Positions 1-5,324 of a stretch of 5,324 nucleotides of DNA are shown here, in pieces. This DNA is from Nitriliruptoraceae bacterium (GTDB lineage Bacteria; Actinomycetota; Nitriliruptoria; Nitriliruptorales; Nitriliruptoraceae): NCBI GenBank assembly GCA_007121975.1, contig SKJO01000519.1:1-5324 (forward strand). The letters run 5' to 3'. Position 1 is the first letter of the stretch. The number at the start of each line of letters is the position of its first letter. Position numbers and translations under genes: made by a program. The notes under the pieces were generated by a model that was given only the letters and a program-made list of their open reading frames with translations, did not search any database and was not told the origin of the DNA.

Positions 1-3
1 CCT

Positions 4-8
4 GGAGG
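4..8 (+). promoter_or_regulatory. Shine-Dalgarno site of the acyl-CoA dehydrogenase gene
   Basis: GGAGG lies 6 bases upstream of the GTG at position 15. It is a full-strength ribosome binding site and supports that GTG as the true start even though the gene begins almost at the window edge. Any promoter or upstream operon partner would lie outside the window. Confidence 0.75.
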
Positions 9-14
9 TCGAGC

Positions 15-1160
15 GTGCAACGCACCATCTTCACCGAGGAGCACGAGCAGTTCCGGGCGATGGTGGCCCGGTTCGTGGCCGACGAGATCGCGCCCTACCA
101 CGACGAGTGGGAGCAGCAGGGGATGGTCCCCCGCGAGCTGTGGAAGCAGGCCGGCGCGGTCGGTCTGCTGTGCACGGACGTTCCGAGCGAGTATGGCGGC
201 GGGGGCATCCCCGACTTCCGCTACAACACGGTGATCACCGAGGAGCTGATCAAGGTGGGGGCGTCGGGGGTCGGCTTCCCCCTCCACAACGACGTCGTGG
301 TGCCCTACCTGCTCGCGCTCGCGACCGACGAGCAGAAGCAGCGCTGGCTGCCGCCGATGTGCTCGGGCGAGGCGATCACCGCGATCGCCATGACCGAGCC
401 GGCGACCGGGTCGGATCTCGCGGCGGTGACCACGACCGCGATCCGCCAGGATGACGGCAGCTACCTGCTCAACGGGGCCAAGACCTTCATCACCAACGGG
501 ATCCTCGCCGACCTGGTGATCGTGGTGGCCAAGACCGACCCGAGCGCCAAGCATGGCGGGATCAGCCTGCTGATGGTGGAGCGGGGCATGGAGGGCTTCT
601 CCCGCGGGCGCAAGCTCGACAAGATCGGGATGCCCGCCCAGGACACCGCCGAGCTGTTCTTCGATGACGTGCGGGTCCCGGCCGAGAACCTGCTCGGCGC
701 GGAGGGCCAGGGCTTCGTCTACCTGATGCAGGCCCTGCCCCAGGAGCGGCTGAGCATCGCCGTGGGGTCCGTGGCCGGTGCGCAGGCCGCGCTGGATCTG
801 ACGCTGGCCTACGTCAAGGAGCGTGAGGCCTTCGGCCGCCCGATCGGTTCCTTCCAGCACTCCCGGTTCGTGCTCGCCGAGCTCAAGACCAAGATCACCA
901 TCGGCCAGACCTTCGTCGACCGCTGCATCGAGGCGCTCAACGCCGGCGAGCTCAGCGTCGACGAGGCCGCGATGGCCAAGTGGTGGCTCTCCGACCTGCT
1001 CGGCGAGGTGGTGGACGCCGGGGTGCAGCTGCACGGTGGCTACGGCTACATGCGCGAGTATCCGATCGCCCGGGCCTGGACCGACGCCCGGGTGCAGCGC
1101 ATCTACGGCGGCACCAACGAGATCATGAAGGAGATCATCGGCCGCACGATGGGGGTGTGA
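15..1160 (+). CDS. Acyl-CoA dehydrogenase, long-chain (LCAD/ACADL-like) type
   Basis: This 381-residue protein is a full-length FAD-dependent acyl-CoA dehydrogenase, which introduces the alpha-beta trans double bond into an acyl-CoA in the cytoplasm and passes electrons to electron-transfer flavoprotein. The N-terminal helical domain covers roughly residues 1-120. The flavin-contacting signature AMTEPATGSD is at 125-134 and the middle beta domain follows. The C-terminal helical domain begins near 235 and contains KEREAFGRPIGSFQ (268-281) and QLHGGYGYMREYP (338-350). The MCAD-type catalytic glutamate (YEGT) is absent: the site reads YGGT at 364-367. Instead a glutamate occurs in LPQERL (E244), the helix-G position used by long-chain and isovaleryl-CoA dehydrogenases. 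The C-terminal end (ARVQRIYGGTNEIMKE) is strikingly like vertebrate ACADL. The likely substrate is therefore a long-chain or branched acyl-CoA; the exact substrate is inferred. It is probably co-transcribed with the thioesterase gene 6 bases downstream. Confidence 0.95.
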   Translation: MQRTIFTEEHEQFRAMVARFVADEIAPYHDEWEQQGMVPRELWKQAGAVGLLCTDVPSEYGGGGIPDFRYNTVITEELIKVGASGVGFPLHNDVVVPYLLALATDEQKQRWLPPMCSGEAITAIAMTEPATGSDLAAVTTTAIRQDDGSYLLNGAKTFITNGILADLVIVVAKTDPSAKHGGISLLMVERGMEGFSRGRKLDKIGMPAQDTAELFFDDVRVPAENLLGAEGQGFVYLMQALPQERLSIAVGSVAGAQAALDLTLAYVKEREAFGRPIGSFQHSRFVLAELKTKITIGQTFVDRCIEALNAGELSVDEAAMAKWWLSDLLGEVVDAGVQLHGGYGYMREYPIARAWTDARVQRIYGGTNEIMKEIIGRTMGV

Positions 1161-1166
1161 GCGACC

Positions 1167-1685
1167 GTGGCCTTCCACCCCGGCGAGCATCCGCAGCTCG
1201 AACGCTTCGTCGCCGCGATGCACGGTGAGGGCTTCGCACCCGGCGAGGTGCTGCCCGTGCACCACCCGGGTTGCTACGGGTGCGGGCCCGACAACCCGGT
1301 CGGGCTGCGGCTCGAAGCGCGGGCTGCCGAGGCCGACGCGGTGGAGGCCACCTACCTCTTCGACGAGCGCTTCGAGGGAGGCCCGGGGGTGGTGCACGGG
1401 GGCGCGACCGCCGCCCTCATCGACGACCTGTTCGGCCGGCTGCTGATCCGCATCGTCGTGCTGGCGGTGACCGCCGAGCTGTCGCTGGCCTACCTGCGCC
1501 CGGTCCATGTGCACGAGCCGTGCGAGCTGCGGGCCGAGCTCGTGGGCCGGGGCGGCCGCGACGAGCGGGACCTGATGGTCCGTGCCTGGCTCACGCAGGG
1601 CGGTCAGCGCAAGGTTCGGGCCGAGGGGCGCTTCCGCGTCATCGACCTCGACCGGCTCACCAACCGCTACGCGCGCCCGGACTGA
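1167..1685 (+). CDS. Hotdog-fold acyl-CoA thioesterase (PaaI/THEM4-like)
   Basis: This 172-residue protein looks like a single-domain hotdog thioesterase that hydrolyses an acyl-CoA to free acid and CoA. The core signature is GVVHGGATAALIDDLFG (residues 75-90 region), with the HGG turn at the start of the central helix and an acidic pair D86/D87 in it. TAELSLAYLRPV (102-113) is the usual following strand. Upstream of the fold is HPGCYGCGPDNPVGLRL, with C36 and C39; this CxxCG...NP.GL segment is common in the THEM4-like subgroup. The GTG at 1167 is the best start: it is 6 bases after the dehydrogenase stop, suggesting translational coupling, and only a weak G-rich ribosome site (1151-1157) precedes it. 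It probably trims or recycles acyl-CoA handled by the upstream dehydrogenase; substrate specificity cannot be read from the sequence. The stop lies 3 bases from the stop of the converging TetR gene. Confidence 0.85.
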   Translation: MAFHPGEHPQLERFVAAMHGEGFAPGEVLPVHHPGCYGCGPDNPVGLRLEARAAEADAVEATYLFDERFEGGPGVVHGGATAALIDDLFGRLLIRIVVLAVTAELSLAYLRPVHVHEPCELRAELVGRGGRDERDLMVRAWLTQGGQRKVRAEGRFRVIDLDRLTNRYARPD

Positions 1686-1703
1686 GCCTCACGCGGGTGA
1701 GGC
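1686..1703. terminator. Hairpin between convergent stop codons, candidate bidirectional terminator
   Basis: GCCTCAC (1686-1692) and GTGAGGC (1697-1703) are perfect inverted repeats around a 4-base loop. The hairpin begins right after the thioesterase stop and includes the stop codon and last codons of the TetR gene, so it serves both converging transcripts. There is no T-run on either side, which is usual for hairpin terminators in GC-rich actinobacteria. Function as a terminator is inferred from position and symmetry. Confidence 0.5.
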
Positions 1704-2345
1704 GTTGCCGTTGGGGGTGACCACATCCGCGTGGTTGCCCTGTGCGACCGGAGTGACGGCGCGCGACATCATGCGCAGGCGCCGTCGGGCCGCCTCCGGA
1801 TCCCCGTGGACCAGGTCCTGGAGGATCAGCCCGTCGAAGGTGGCGACCAGGAAGCGGGCGATCTCCTCGGCGGCGTTGTCGTCGGGCAGTTCGACGACAC
1901 CACTGATGGCGTCACGCACCACCTCGACGTAGCGGTCGTACTTGCCCGCCGCCACCTCGGCGAGTTCCGGGTTGCGCAGGGCGTGCAGGGTCAGCTCGTA
2001 GATCGCGATCTCGAGGTCGCGGCGGCCCTGCACGATCGTCCAGGCGACCTCGGCGAGACGGTCGACGACCTCCTGCACCGAGGAGATGTCGCGGGTGGCG
2101 GTCGTCAGCGCAGTTTCCATCTCCTCGGCCCGACGATCGAGCACGGCACGCAGCAGGGCGTCCTTGGACTCGAAGGCGTAGTGGAAAGCCCCGAGGGCGA
2201 GACCCGCCTGATCGGTGATCGCCCTGGTGGTGGTGCCCGTCAGCCCCTCGGCGGCCAGCACCTCGATGGCGGCGTCGACGAGCTGCTCTCGGCGCTCGCC
2301 CACGCTGCGCCGTTCGTTGGACCGCTGCCGCTCGATCTGTGCCAT
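1689..2345 (-). CDS. TetR/AcrR-family transcriptional regulator
   Basis: This 218-residue protein is a one-component repressor of the TetR family. The N-terminal DNA-binding domain spans about residues 17-65: RREQLVDAAIEVLAAEGL forms helix 1, and TTTRAITDQAGLALGAFHY (38-56) is the helix-turn-helix, followed by the typical FESKDALLRAVL. The rest (about 70-195) is the all-helical ligand-binding and dimer domain. Its late segment (EIARFLVATFDGLILQDLVHGD) resembles BetI/TetR_C_6-type C-termini, but the ligand cannot be named. The ATG at 2345 was chosen because GGAGGG precedes it and the family usually begins 10-20 residues before helix 1. The frame stays open a further 74 codons upstream, but that stretch is arginine/proline-rich and overlaps the regulatory region. 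The gene converges on the acyl-CoA genes and diverges from thioredoxin. Control of fatty-acid genes is plausible from the neighbours but not shown. Confidence 0.92.
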   Translation of the reverse strand: MAQIERQRSNERRSVGERREQLVDAAIEVLAAEGLTGTTTRAITDQAGLALGAFHYAFESKDALLRAVLDRRAEEMETALTTATRDISSVQEVVDRLAEVAWTIVQGRRDLEIAIYELTLHALRNPELAEVAAGKYDRYVEVVRDAISGVVELPDDNAAEEIARFLVATFDGLILQDLVHGDPEAARRRLRMMSRAVTPVAQGNHADVVTPNGNASPA

Positions 2346-2353
2346 GATCTCTG

Positions 2354-2359
2354 CCCTCC
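2354..2359 (-). promoter_or_regulatory. Shine-Dalgarno site that sets the TetR start
   Basis: On the minus strand GGAGGG lies 8 bases upstream of the ATG at 2345-2343. It decides between this start and the longer open frame reaching 2567, whose extra 74 codons have no family resemblance. Confidence 0.7.
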
Positions 2360-2480
2360 GATGGCGTCGTCGCCCATGGGTGCGCCCTACCGGCGTCGGA
2401 TCATCGGGCTGCCCATGGACCGCTCGCCGGCGTTTCGGTCCGGGGGACGGTTCGTGAGGCTGTCCGCCCACCCGGACCGC

Positions 2481-2502
2481 TCGCGTTTCGTCGCAACCGC
2501 GA
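2481..2502. promoter_or_regulatory. Imperfect palindrome, candidate TetR operator
   Basis: The arms TCGCGTTT (2481-2488) and AACCGCGA (2495-2502) are inverted repeats with 7 of 8 positions paired and a 6-base centre. Size and symmetry fit a TetR-family operator. A second, overlapping inverted repeat GTCGC-AACC-GCGAC occupies 2490-2503. The site lies about 135 bases from the TetR start and 130 from the thioredoxin start. It falls just downstream of the candidate TetR promoter, a usual position for autorepression. Assignment to this repressor is inference. Confidence 0.4.
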
Positions 2503-2514
2503 CCGATGTCCCCG

Positions 2515-2543
2515 AGTATCCCCGATCGAGGCCCGAATTGCAC
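2515..2543 (-). promoter_or_regulatory. Candidate promoter of the TetR gene
   Basis: On the minus strand GTGCAA (2543-2538) as -35 and GATACT (2520-2515) as -10 are separated by 17 bases. The -10 matches 4 of 6 sigma-70 consensus positions and the -35 matches 3 of 6. Transcription would start near 2508, placing the palindrome at 2481-2502 at roughly +7 to +28. I see no equally good plus-strand promoter for thioredoxin in this divergent region. Confidence 0.3.
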
Positions 2544-2618
2544 CTTCGGCGCGCGGAATGTCCGCACTGATCCATGCGTTTGCTCCCACCGACGCGCACC
2601 TGTTGCGAACCGACCGGG

Positions 2619-2623
2619 AAGGA
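2619..2623 (+). promoter_or_regulatory. Shine-Dalgarno site that sets the thioredoxin start
   Basis: AAGGA lies 9 bases upstream of the ATG at 2633. It favours this start over the in-frame ATG at 2558, which would add 25 residues unrelated to thioredoxin and has no comparable ribosome site. Confidence 0.65.
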
Positions 2624-2632
2624 CCCTGGATC

Positions 2633-3007
2633 ATGCCCACCGTCGACCTCACCGCTGACAGCTTCGAGAGCACCATCCTCGACAACGACATCGTTCTCGT
2701 GGACTTCTGGGCCGAATGGTGCGGCCCGTGCAAGATGTTCGCCCCCTGGTACGAGCAGGTCTCCGACCAGCACGACGACGTCGTGTTCGCCAAGGTCGAC
2801 ACCGAGACCGAGCAGGCACTGGCGGCCAGCTTCAACATCCGCTCGATCCCGACGCTGATGGCGTTCCGCGACGACATCATGGTGTTCTCGCAGCCCGGCG
2901 CCCTGCCCCAGCACGCGCTGGAGGACCTCGTCGGTCAGATCAAGGCGCTGGACATGGACGAGGTGCGCGCCAAGATCGCCGACCACGAGAGCTCCCACCA
3001 GCACTGA
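2633..3007 (+). CDS. trxA: Thioredoxin
   Basis: This 124-residue cytoplasmic protein is a classical thioredoxin, which reduces protein disulfides and is itself reduced by thioredoxin reductase. VLVDFWAEWCGPCK (21-34) contains the active-site pair C30/C33, the tryptophan before it and the buried D24 that tunes the first cysteine. IRSIPT (69-74) carries the cis-proline P73 opposite the active site. PGALPQHALEDLV (88-100) matches the last strand and helix. It has no signal peptide and no extra cysteines. The C-terminus extends about 15 residues beyond the usual end with a charged, probably helical tail ending HESSHQH. Several trx genes are common in such genomes, so the symbol reflects the family rather than proven orthology. 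It diverges from the TetR gene. A strong hairpin follows 7 bases after the stop, and the four-module cysteine protein begins 81 bases downstream. Confidence 0.95.
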   Translation: MPTVDLTADSFESTILDNDIVLVDFWAEWCGPCKMFAPWYEQVSDQHDDVVFAKVDTETEQALAASFNIRSIPTLMAFRDDIMVFSQPGALPQHALEDLVGQIKALDMDEVRAKIADHESSHQH

Positions 3008-3014
3008 CCCGTTG

Positions 3015-3049
3015 CGGCTGCCGGGCCCTGCTACGGTGCCCGGCAGCCG
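3015..3049 (+). terminator. Perfect 12-bp stem-loop after thioredoxin, candidate terminator
   Basis: CGGCTGCCGGGC (3015-3026) pairs perfectly with GCCCGGCAGCCG (3038-3049) around an 11-base loop; a G-T pair can extend it. It starts 7 bases after the thioredoxin stop and is very GC-rich. No T-run follows, as is usual for actinobacterial I-shaped terminators. Only 39 bases separate it from the next gene's GTG, so it may instead limit read-through into that gene or protect the thioredoxin mRNA 3' end. Confidence 0.6.
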
Positions 3050-3088
3050 TGCCGGAGCCCTGCGATCGCTGCACCGTCGTCCCGATCG

Positions 3089-4441
3089 GTGATCGATCTC
3101 ACCGCACTGCTCGCCGAGGGCGGGTGTGTCGGATGCCGGGTCGCCGGTCGGGCGGACGCCACCTGGTTGCGCTGGTTCCGCACCGAGAAGCATGCGGAGC
3201 CGCAGACCCGACGCCGGCTCGCGACCGATCTGGGGGTCTGCCCCGCCCATCTGCGCACGCTCATCGCCGGCGAGGGGCCCGGTGGGCCGCTCACCGACGT
3301 GCTCGCCGGGGTCGTGGCCGCCGCCGCGGCGGTCGTGGCCGGTTCCTCCCCCGGTACGCCGGGCTGTCACGCCTGTGTCGAGCGTCATGATGCGGTGGAT
3401 CGCGAGCTGTCCTCGCTGCTCGACCTGCTGACGGTCGCCGAGGTGGCAACGGCCTTCGCCGCCGCCGGGGGACTGTGTCAGCGGCACCTGCGCAGGGCGC
3501 TTGACGTTGGCTCTCCCGCCTCGGGGTTGCGGGTGGTCGTCGAGGTGGCCCGCGCCCGCCTCGAGGAGGCCGACGACGGCACGCCGCTGCTCACGGCCCT
3601 GCTCGGTCGGGACGCGGACGCGCGGCGTCGGGCCCGGCTGCGGGCGCAGCGCCCGCTGGCGGTCGATGTCGGCCAGCCGCTGCTCACGCAGGTCCTGGAG
3701 GAACTCGAGCCTCTGGCGTGTCCGGTGTGCCGAGCCCGGGAGGATGCGCTGGCGGCCTACCTCGACCACCTCGGGGCCGAGCTCGCCCGCACGGACATCG
3801 GCCGGGCGGTGGTGGAGCCTCCCGTGCTGTGCCCGATCCACCTCGAGGATCTCGCCGCCCACGAGCGCTCGACGGCCATCTCGACCGCGCGGGCCGCCCG
3901 GCGCGTGCTGCTCGACGGACTCGCTGGTCTCGAGGGAGCGCTCGGCGGGCTGCGCGACCCCGGGTGGCGCGGATGGGGAGCGGCGCTGCTCGCTCCACCT
4001 GCCGGGGGCGGGCGCCTGCAGCCGGGTCGCGTGGGGCACCGGGTCCGCGACGCGGCCACCCGGATGCTGGCCGCGCCGCCCTGTCCGGCGTGCCGGGCCG
4101 TGGACCGCGTCGAACAGCGTCGGCAGCAGCGGTTGGCGGCGGTGCAGGACGATCCGCGGGTTCACGCCGCGGTGGAGCGAGCCCACGGGTGGTGCGTGGC
4201 GCACGTGCTGAGCGCGCGGGGGCGGGGGACCGCGATACCGGTCGTGGAGCGTACGGCCGCGACCCGGCTGGCCGCCGTGGGCTGGGAGCTCGAGGAGGCC
4301 CGACGCCACGAGGACGTCGTCTGGCGCCACGAGCCGATGGGTTCGGAGGCGTTGGCCTGGGCCCGCGCGATCGTGCTGCTCGACGGCCGGGCGGCACTGG
4401 GCCATGACGCCGTGGCGATGCGCTCGGCCCTGCGCGGCTGA
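3089..4441 (+). CDS. Unrecognised protein with four CX2C...CX2H modules, possible metal-binding repeat protein
   Basis: I do not recognise a named family. The 450-residue protein has exactly 12 cysteines, all in four copies of one pattern, CX2C-X33/34-CX2H: C13/C16/C51/H54, C93/C96/C130/H133, C211/C214/C248/H251 and C332/C335/C369/H372. The first half often reads CPxCR followed by acidic residues, and the second half G-[V/L/W]-C-x2-H-L. Between modules the sequence is alanine-, arginine- and leucine-rich and probably helical. It has no signal peptide; one alanine/valine-rich stretch (71-84) is hydrophobic but short. Each module offers a Cys3-His ligand set that could hold zinc or an iron-sulfur cluster; that is inference. 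The pattern loosely resembles CPxC...CxxH proteins such as DUF6062. The GTG at 3089 is the first possible start after the thioredoxin stop but lacks a clear ribosome site. Codon bias is normal and the modules validate the frame. Confidence 0.85.
   Translation: MIDLTALLAEGGCVGCRVAGRADATWLRWFRTEKHAEPQTRRRLATDLGVCPAHLRTLIAGEGPGGPLTDVLAGVVAAAAAVVAGSSPGTPGCHACVERHDAVDRELSSLLDLLTVAEVATAFAAAGGLCQRHLRRALDVGSPASGLRVVVEVARARLEEADDGTPLLTALLGRDADARRRARLRAQRPLAVDVGQPLLTQVLEELEPLACPVCRAREDALAAYLDHLGAELARTDIGRAVVEPPVLCPIHLEDLAAHERSTAISTARAARRVLLDGLAGLEGALGGLRDPGWRGWGAALLAPPAGGGRLQPGRVGHRVRDAATRMLAAPPCPACRAVDRVEQRRQQRLAAVQDDPRVHAAVERAHGWCVAHVLSARGRGTAIPVVERTAATRLAAVGWELEEARRHEDVVWRHEPMGSEALAWARAIVLLDGRAALGHDAVAMRSALRG
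3125..4204 (+). repeat. Four degenerate CX2C-X33/34-CX2H coding modules
   Basis: The modules occupy 3125-3250, 3365-3487, 3719-3841 and 4082-4204 within the preceding gene. Intervening residues between the second and third cysteine number 34 in the first module and 33 in the other three. Module-to-module distances are 80, 118 and 121 residues. The repeats are protein-level only: beyond the metal-ligand-like residues the DNA has diverged, implying old internal duplication. Confidence 0.75.
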
Positions 4442-4467
4442 GGCCGCCGGTACCGGGTCCCGCGGCC
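4442..4467. terminator. Weak inverted repeat between convergent genes
   Basis: GGCCGC (4442-4447) and GCGGCC (4462-4467) can form a 6-bp stem around a 14-base loop that itself contains the palindrome CCGGTACCGG in an alternative fold. The 34-base gap separates the converging stops of the cysteine-module gene and the pullulanase gene, so a bidirectional terminator is expected here. The pairing is modest for such GC-rich DNA. Confidence 0.3.
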
Positions 4468-4475
4468 GCGTCGGG

Positions 4476-5324
4476 TCAGTCGGGTGCTGTGGTCGCGTCG
4501 CGCAGCACGGCCACGGTCCACGGCGCCACCTGTGCCCGCCCGTCAGCGACCGTGGTGGTGCGCACGTGCGGGTCGTACGAGGCCTGCTGCACCGGGTGCA
4601 GTGCCCACCTCCCGGCCGGGGGTGGGACCTCCACCTGTGCCGGGAAGGGGCGGGCGTTGGCGAGCAGCAGCAAGTCGGGATCTCCCCGGCCGGCGAGTCC
4701 GAGCACGATCAGGCCGGGCACCTCGAGCCCGTCGACGAGGTGGAAACGCACCTGCTCGCGGACCTGCTCGCCGGAGCGCAGGGTGTAGATGCGAGCGCTG
4801 CGCCGGATGTGCAGCAGCTCGGTGAGATGGGCGACGGTCGCGTCGAGGTGGTCGCGGACGGGCGGCCTGCGCTCACGCAGCACGCGGCGCAGCAGCGGCC
4901 AGCGCTCACCGTTCTTCTCGGCCGGGGGCAGGCCGATCCCCAGGTTGTGCGACTGCCGGGTCCAGTCCAGGCGGTTGAACCAGTCGCCCGAGGCGTAGCT
5001 GTCACGGTCCAGGGACTTGGAGCGCAGCAGCTCGCAGCCCGCGTGCAACAGCACGGGGCCAAGGCTCAGCACGGCGATCGACAGCGCGACGTGCTGCATG
5101 CGCACCAGCGTGTCGGTGGGCAGCTCGGTCGGTGCCTTGAGCACGATCGCGTCGAACAACGTCTCGTCGTCGTGCACCGAGACGCACACCACGTGGTCGA
5201 CGGGGTCGCGGGTGTAGCCCGCCGGCACCGTGCCGAAGTGGATCTCATCGCCCCGGCGGACCTGTCCGGCCGCCATCGGCAGCTCGACGTCGGCAAGGCC
5301 ACCCGCCATCCCGATCTGCACCCA
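4476..5324 (-). CDS. Pullulanase-type alpha-1,6-glucosidase, C-terminal part (5' end outside window)
   Basis: This partial gene encodes the last 282 residues of a glycoside hydrolase family 13 debranching enzyme, which cleaves alpha-1,6 branches of pullulan, glycogen or starch. The diagnostic stretch is LLRSKSLDRDSYASGDWFNRLDW followed by NLGIGLPPAEKNGERWPLLR (around 98-145), typical of the end of the pullulanase catalytic barrel. QIGMAGGLADVELP near the left end of the fragment and the VDHVVCVSVHDDETLFD segment also fit that region. From about residue 160 to the end lies the beta-rich C-terminal domain (DUF3372-like), with RIYTLRSGEQVREQVRFHLV and ending WTVAVLRDATTAPD. Family members are usually about 900 residues, so roughly two thirds, including the catalytic nucleophile region and any secretion signal, are missing. 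The frame runs through the window edge (TGG at 5324-5322), so the apparent start at 5321 is internal. It converges on the cysteine-module gene. Confidence 0.9.
   Translation of the reverse strand, partial: WVQIGMAGGLADVELPMAAGQVRRGDEIHFGTVPAGYTRDPVDHVVCVSVHDDETLFDAIVLKAPTELPTDTLVRMQHVALSIAVLSLGPVLLHAGCELLRSKSLDRDSYASGDWFNRLDWTRQSHNLGIGLPPAEKNGERWPLLRRVLRERRPPVRDHLDATVAHLTELLHIRRSARIYTLRSGEQVREQVRFHLVDGLEVPGLIVLGLAGRGDPDLLLLANARPFPAQVEVPPPAGRWALHPVQQASYDPHVRTTTVADGRAQVAPWTVAVLRDATTAPD

Noticed and set aside
2437..2478. GGTCCG (2437-2442) and CGGACC (2473-2478), plus GTCCG-CCCACC-CGGAC at 2462-2477, as further operators
   Set aside because: Short arms of G and C only are expected by chance at this base composition, and spacing is not typical for one dimer site.
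2346..2567. N-terminal extension of the TetR protein by 74 residues
   Set aside because: The extension is low-complexity Arg/Pro-rich and covers the promoter-like region, and the ATG at 2345 has a strong GGAGGG site at the right distance.
1731..2570. A 279-codon plus-strand open frame opposite the TetR gene
   Set aside because: The minus-strand frame has a clear TetR domain with a ribosome site. The plus-strand translation has no recognisable motif and no ribosome site.
2558..2632. N-terminal extension of thioredoxin by 25 residues
   Set aside because: The extra residues do not resemble thioredoxin or a signal peptide, and the ATG at 2633 has a good AAGGA site.
3501..4397. Other long open frames inside the cysteine-module gene on both strands
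   Set aside because: They lack regular motifs, while the chosen frame shows four evenly spaced CX2C...CX2H modules that cannot be a chance product.
2387..4405. A 672-codon open frame on the minus strand across thioredoxin and the cysteine-module gene
   Set aside because: It lies antisense to two well-supported genes, is rich in Arg, Gly, Pro and His without any recognisable domain, and is the kind of open frame that high GC creates opposite real genes.
5319..5321. Apparent GTG start of the pullulanase fragment
   Set aside because: The frame continues upstream through a TGG codon to the window edge, and the catalytic domain would be missing, so this valine codon is internal.

Overview
The window is a very GC-rich chromosomal segment with dense genes, GTG starts and strong G/C bias at third codon positions. 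This fits a high-GC actinobacterium (Actinomycetota). Acidimicrobiia or a related lineage is possible, but the sequence alone does not fix the class. I see no rRNA, tRNA, CRISPR array or mobile element.

Layout, left to right. (1) 15-1685, plus strand: a two-gene acyl-CoA unit made of a long-chain-type acyl-CoA dehydrogenase and, 6 bases later, a hotdog-fold thioesterase with an N-terminal CxxC segment. (2) 1689-2345, minus strand: a TetR-family repressor that converges on the thioesterase with only 3 bases between stop codons; a compact hairpin sits on this junction. (3) 2346-2632: a 287-base divergent regulatory region holding an imperfect TetR-type palindrome and a plausible minus-strand promoter. 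(4) 2633-3007, plus strand: a classical thioredoxin with a WCGPC active site, followed by a perfect 12-bp stem-loop. (5) 3089-4441, plus strand: an unrecognised 450-residue protein carrying four CX2C-X33/34-CX2H modules that account for all 12 of its cysteines. (6) 4476 to the right edge, minus strand: the C-terminal part of a pullulanase-type alpha-1,6-glucosidase whose 5' end lies outside the window.

The dehydrogenase and thioesterase probably act on the same acyl-CoA pool. The TetR protein could control itself, the divergent thioredoxin, or the neighbouring acyl-CoA genes; the palindrome lies between the repressor and thioredoxin. The four-module cysteine protein is the least explained element. 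Its position just downstream of thioredoxin, in the same reading frame and with no stop codon between the thioredoxin TGA and its own GTG, is the most interesting part of the window.
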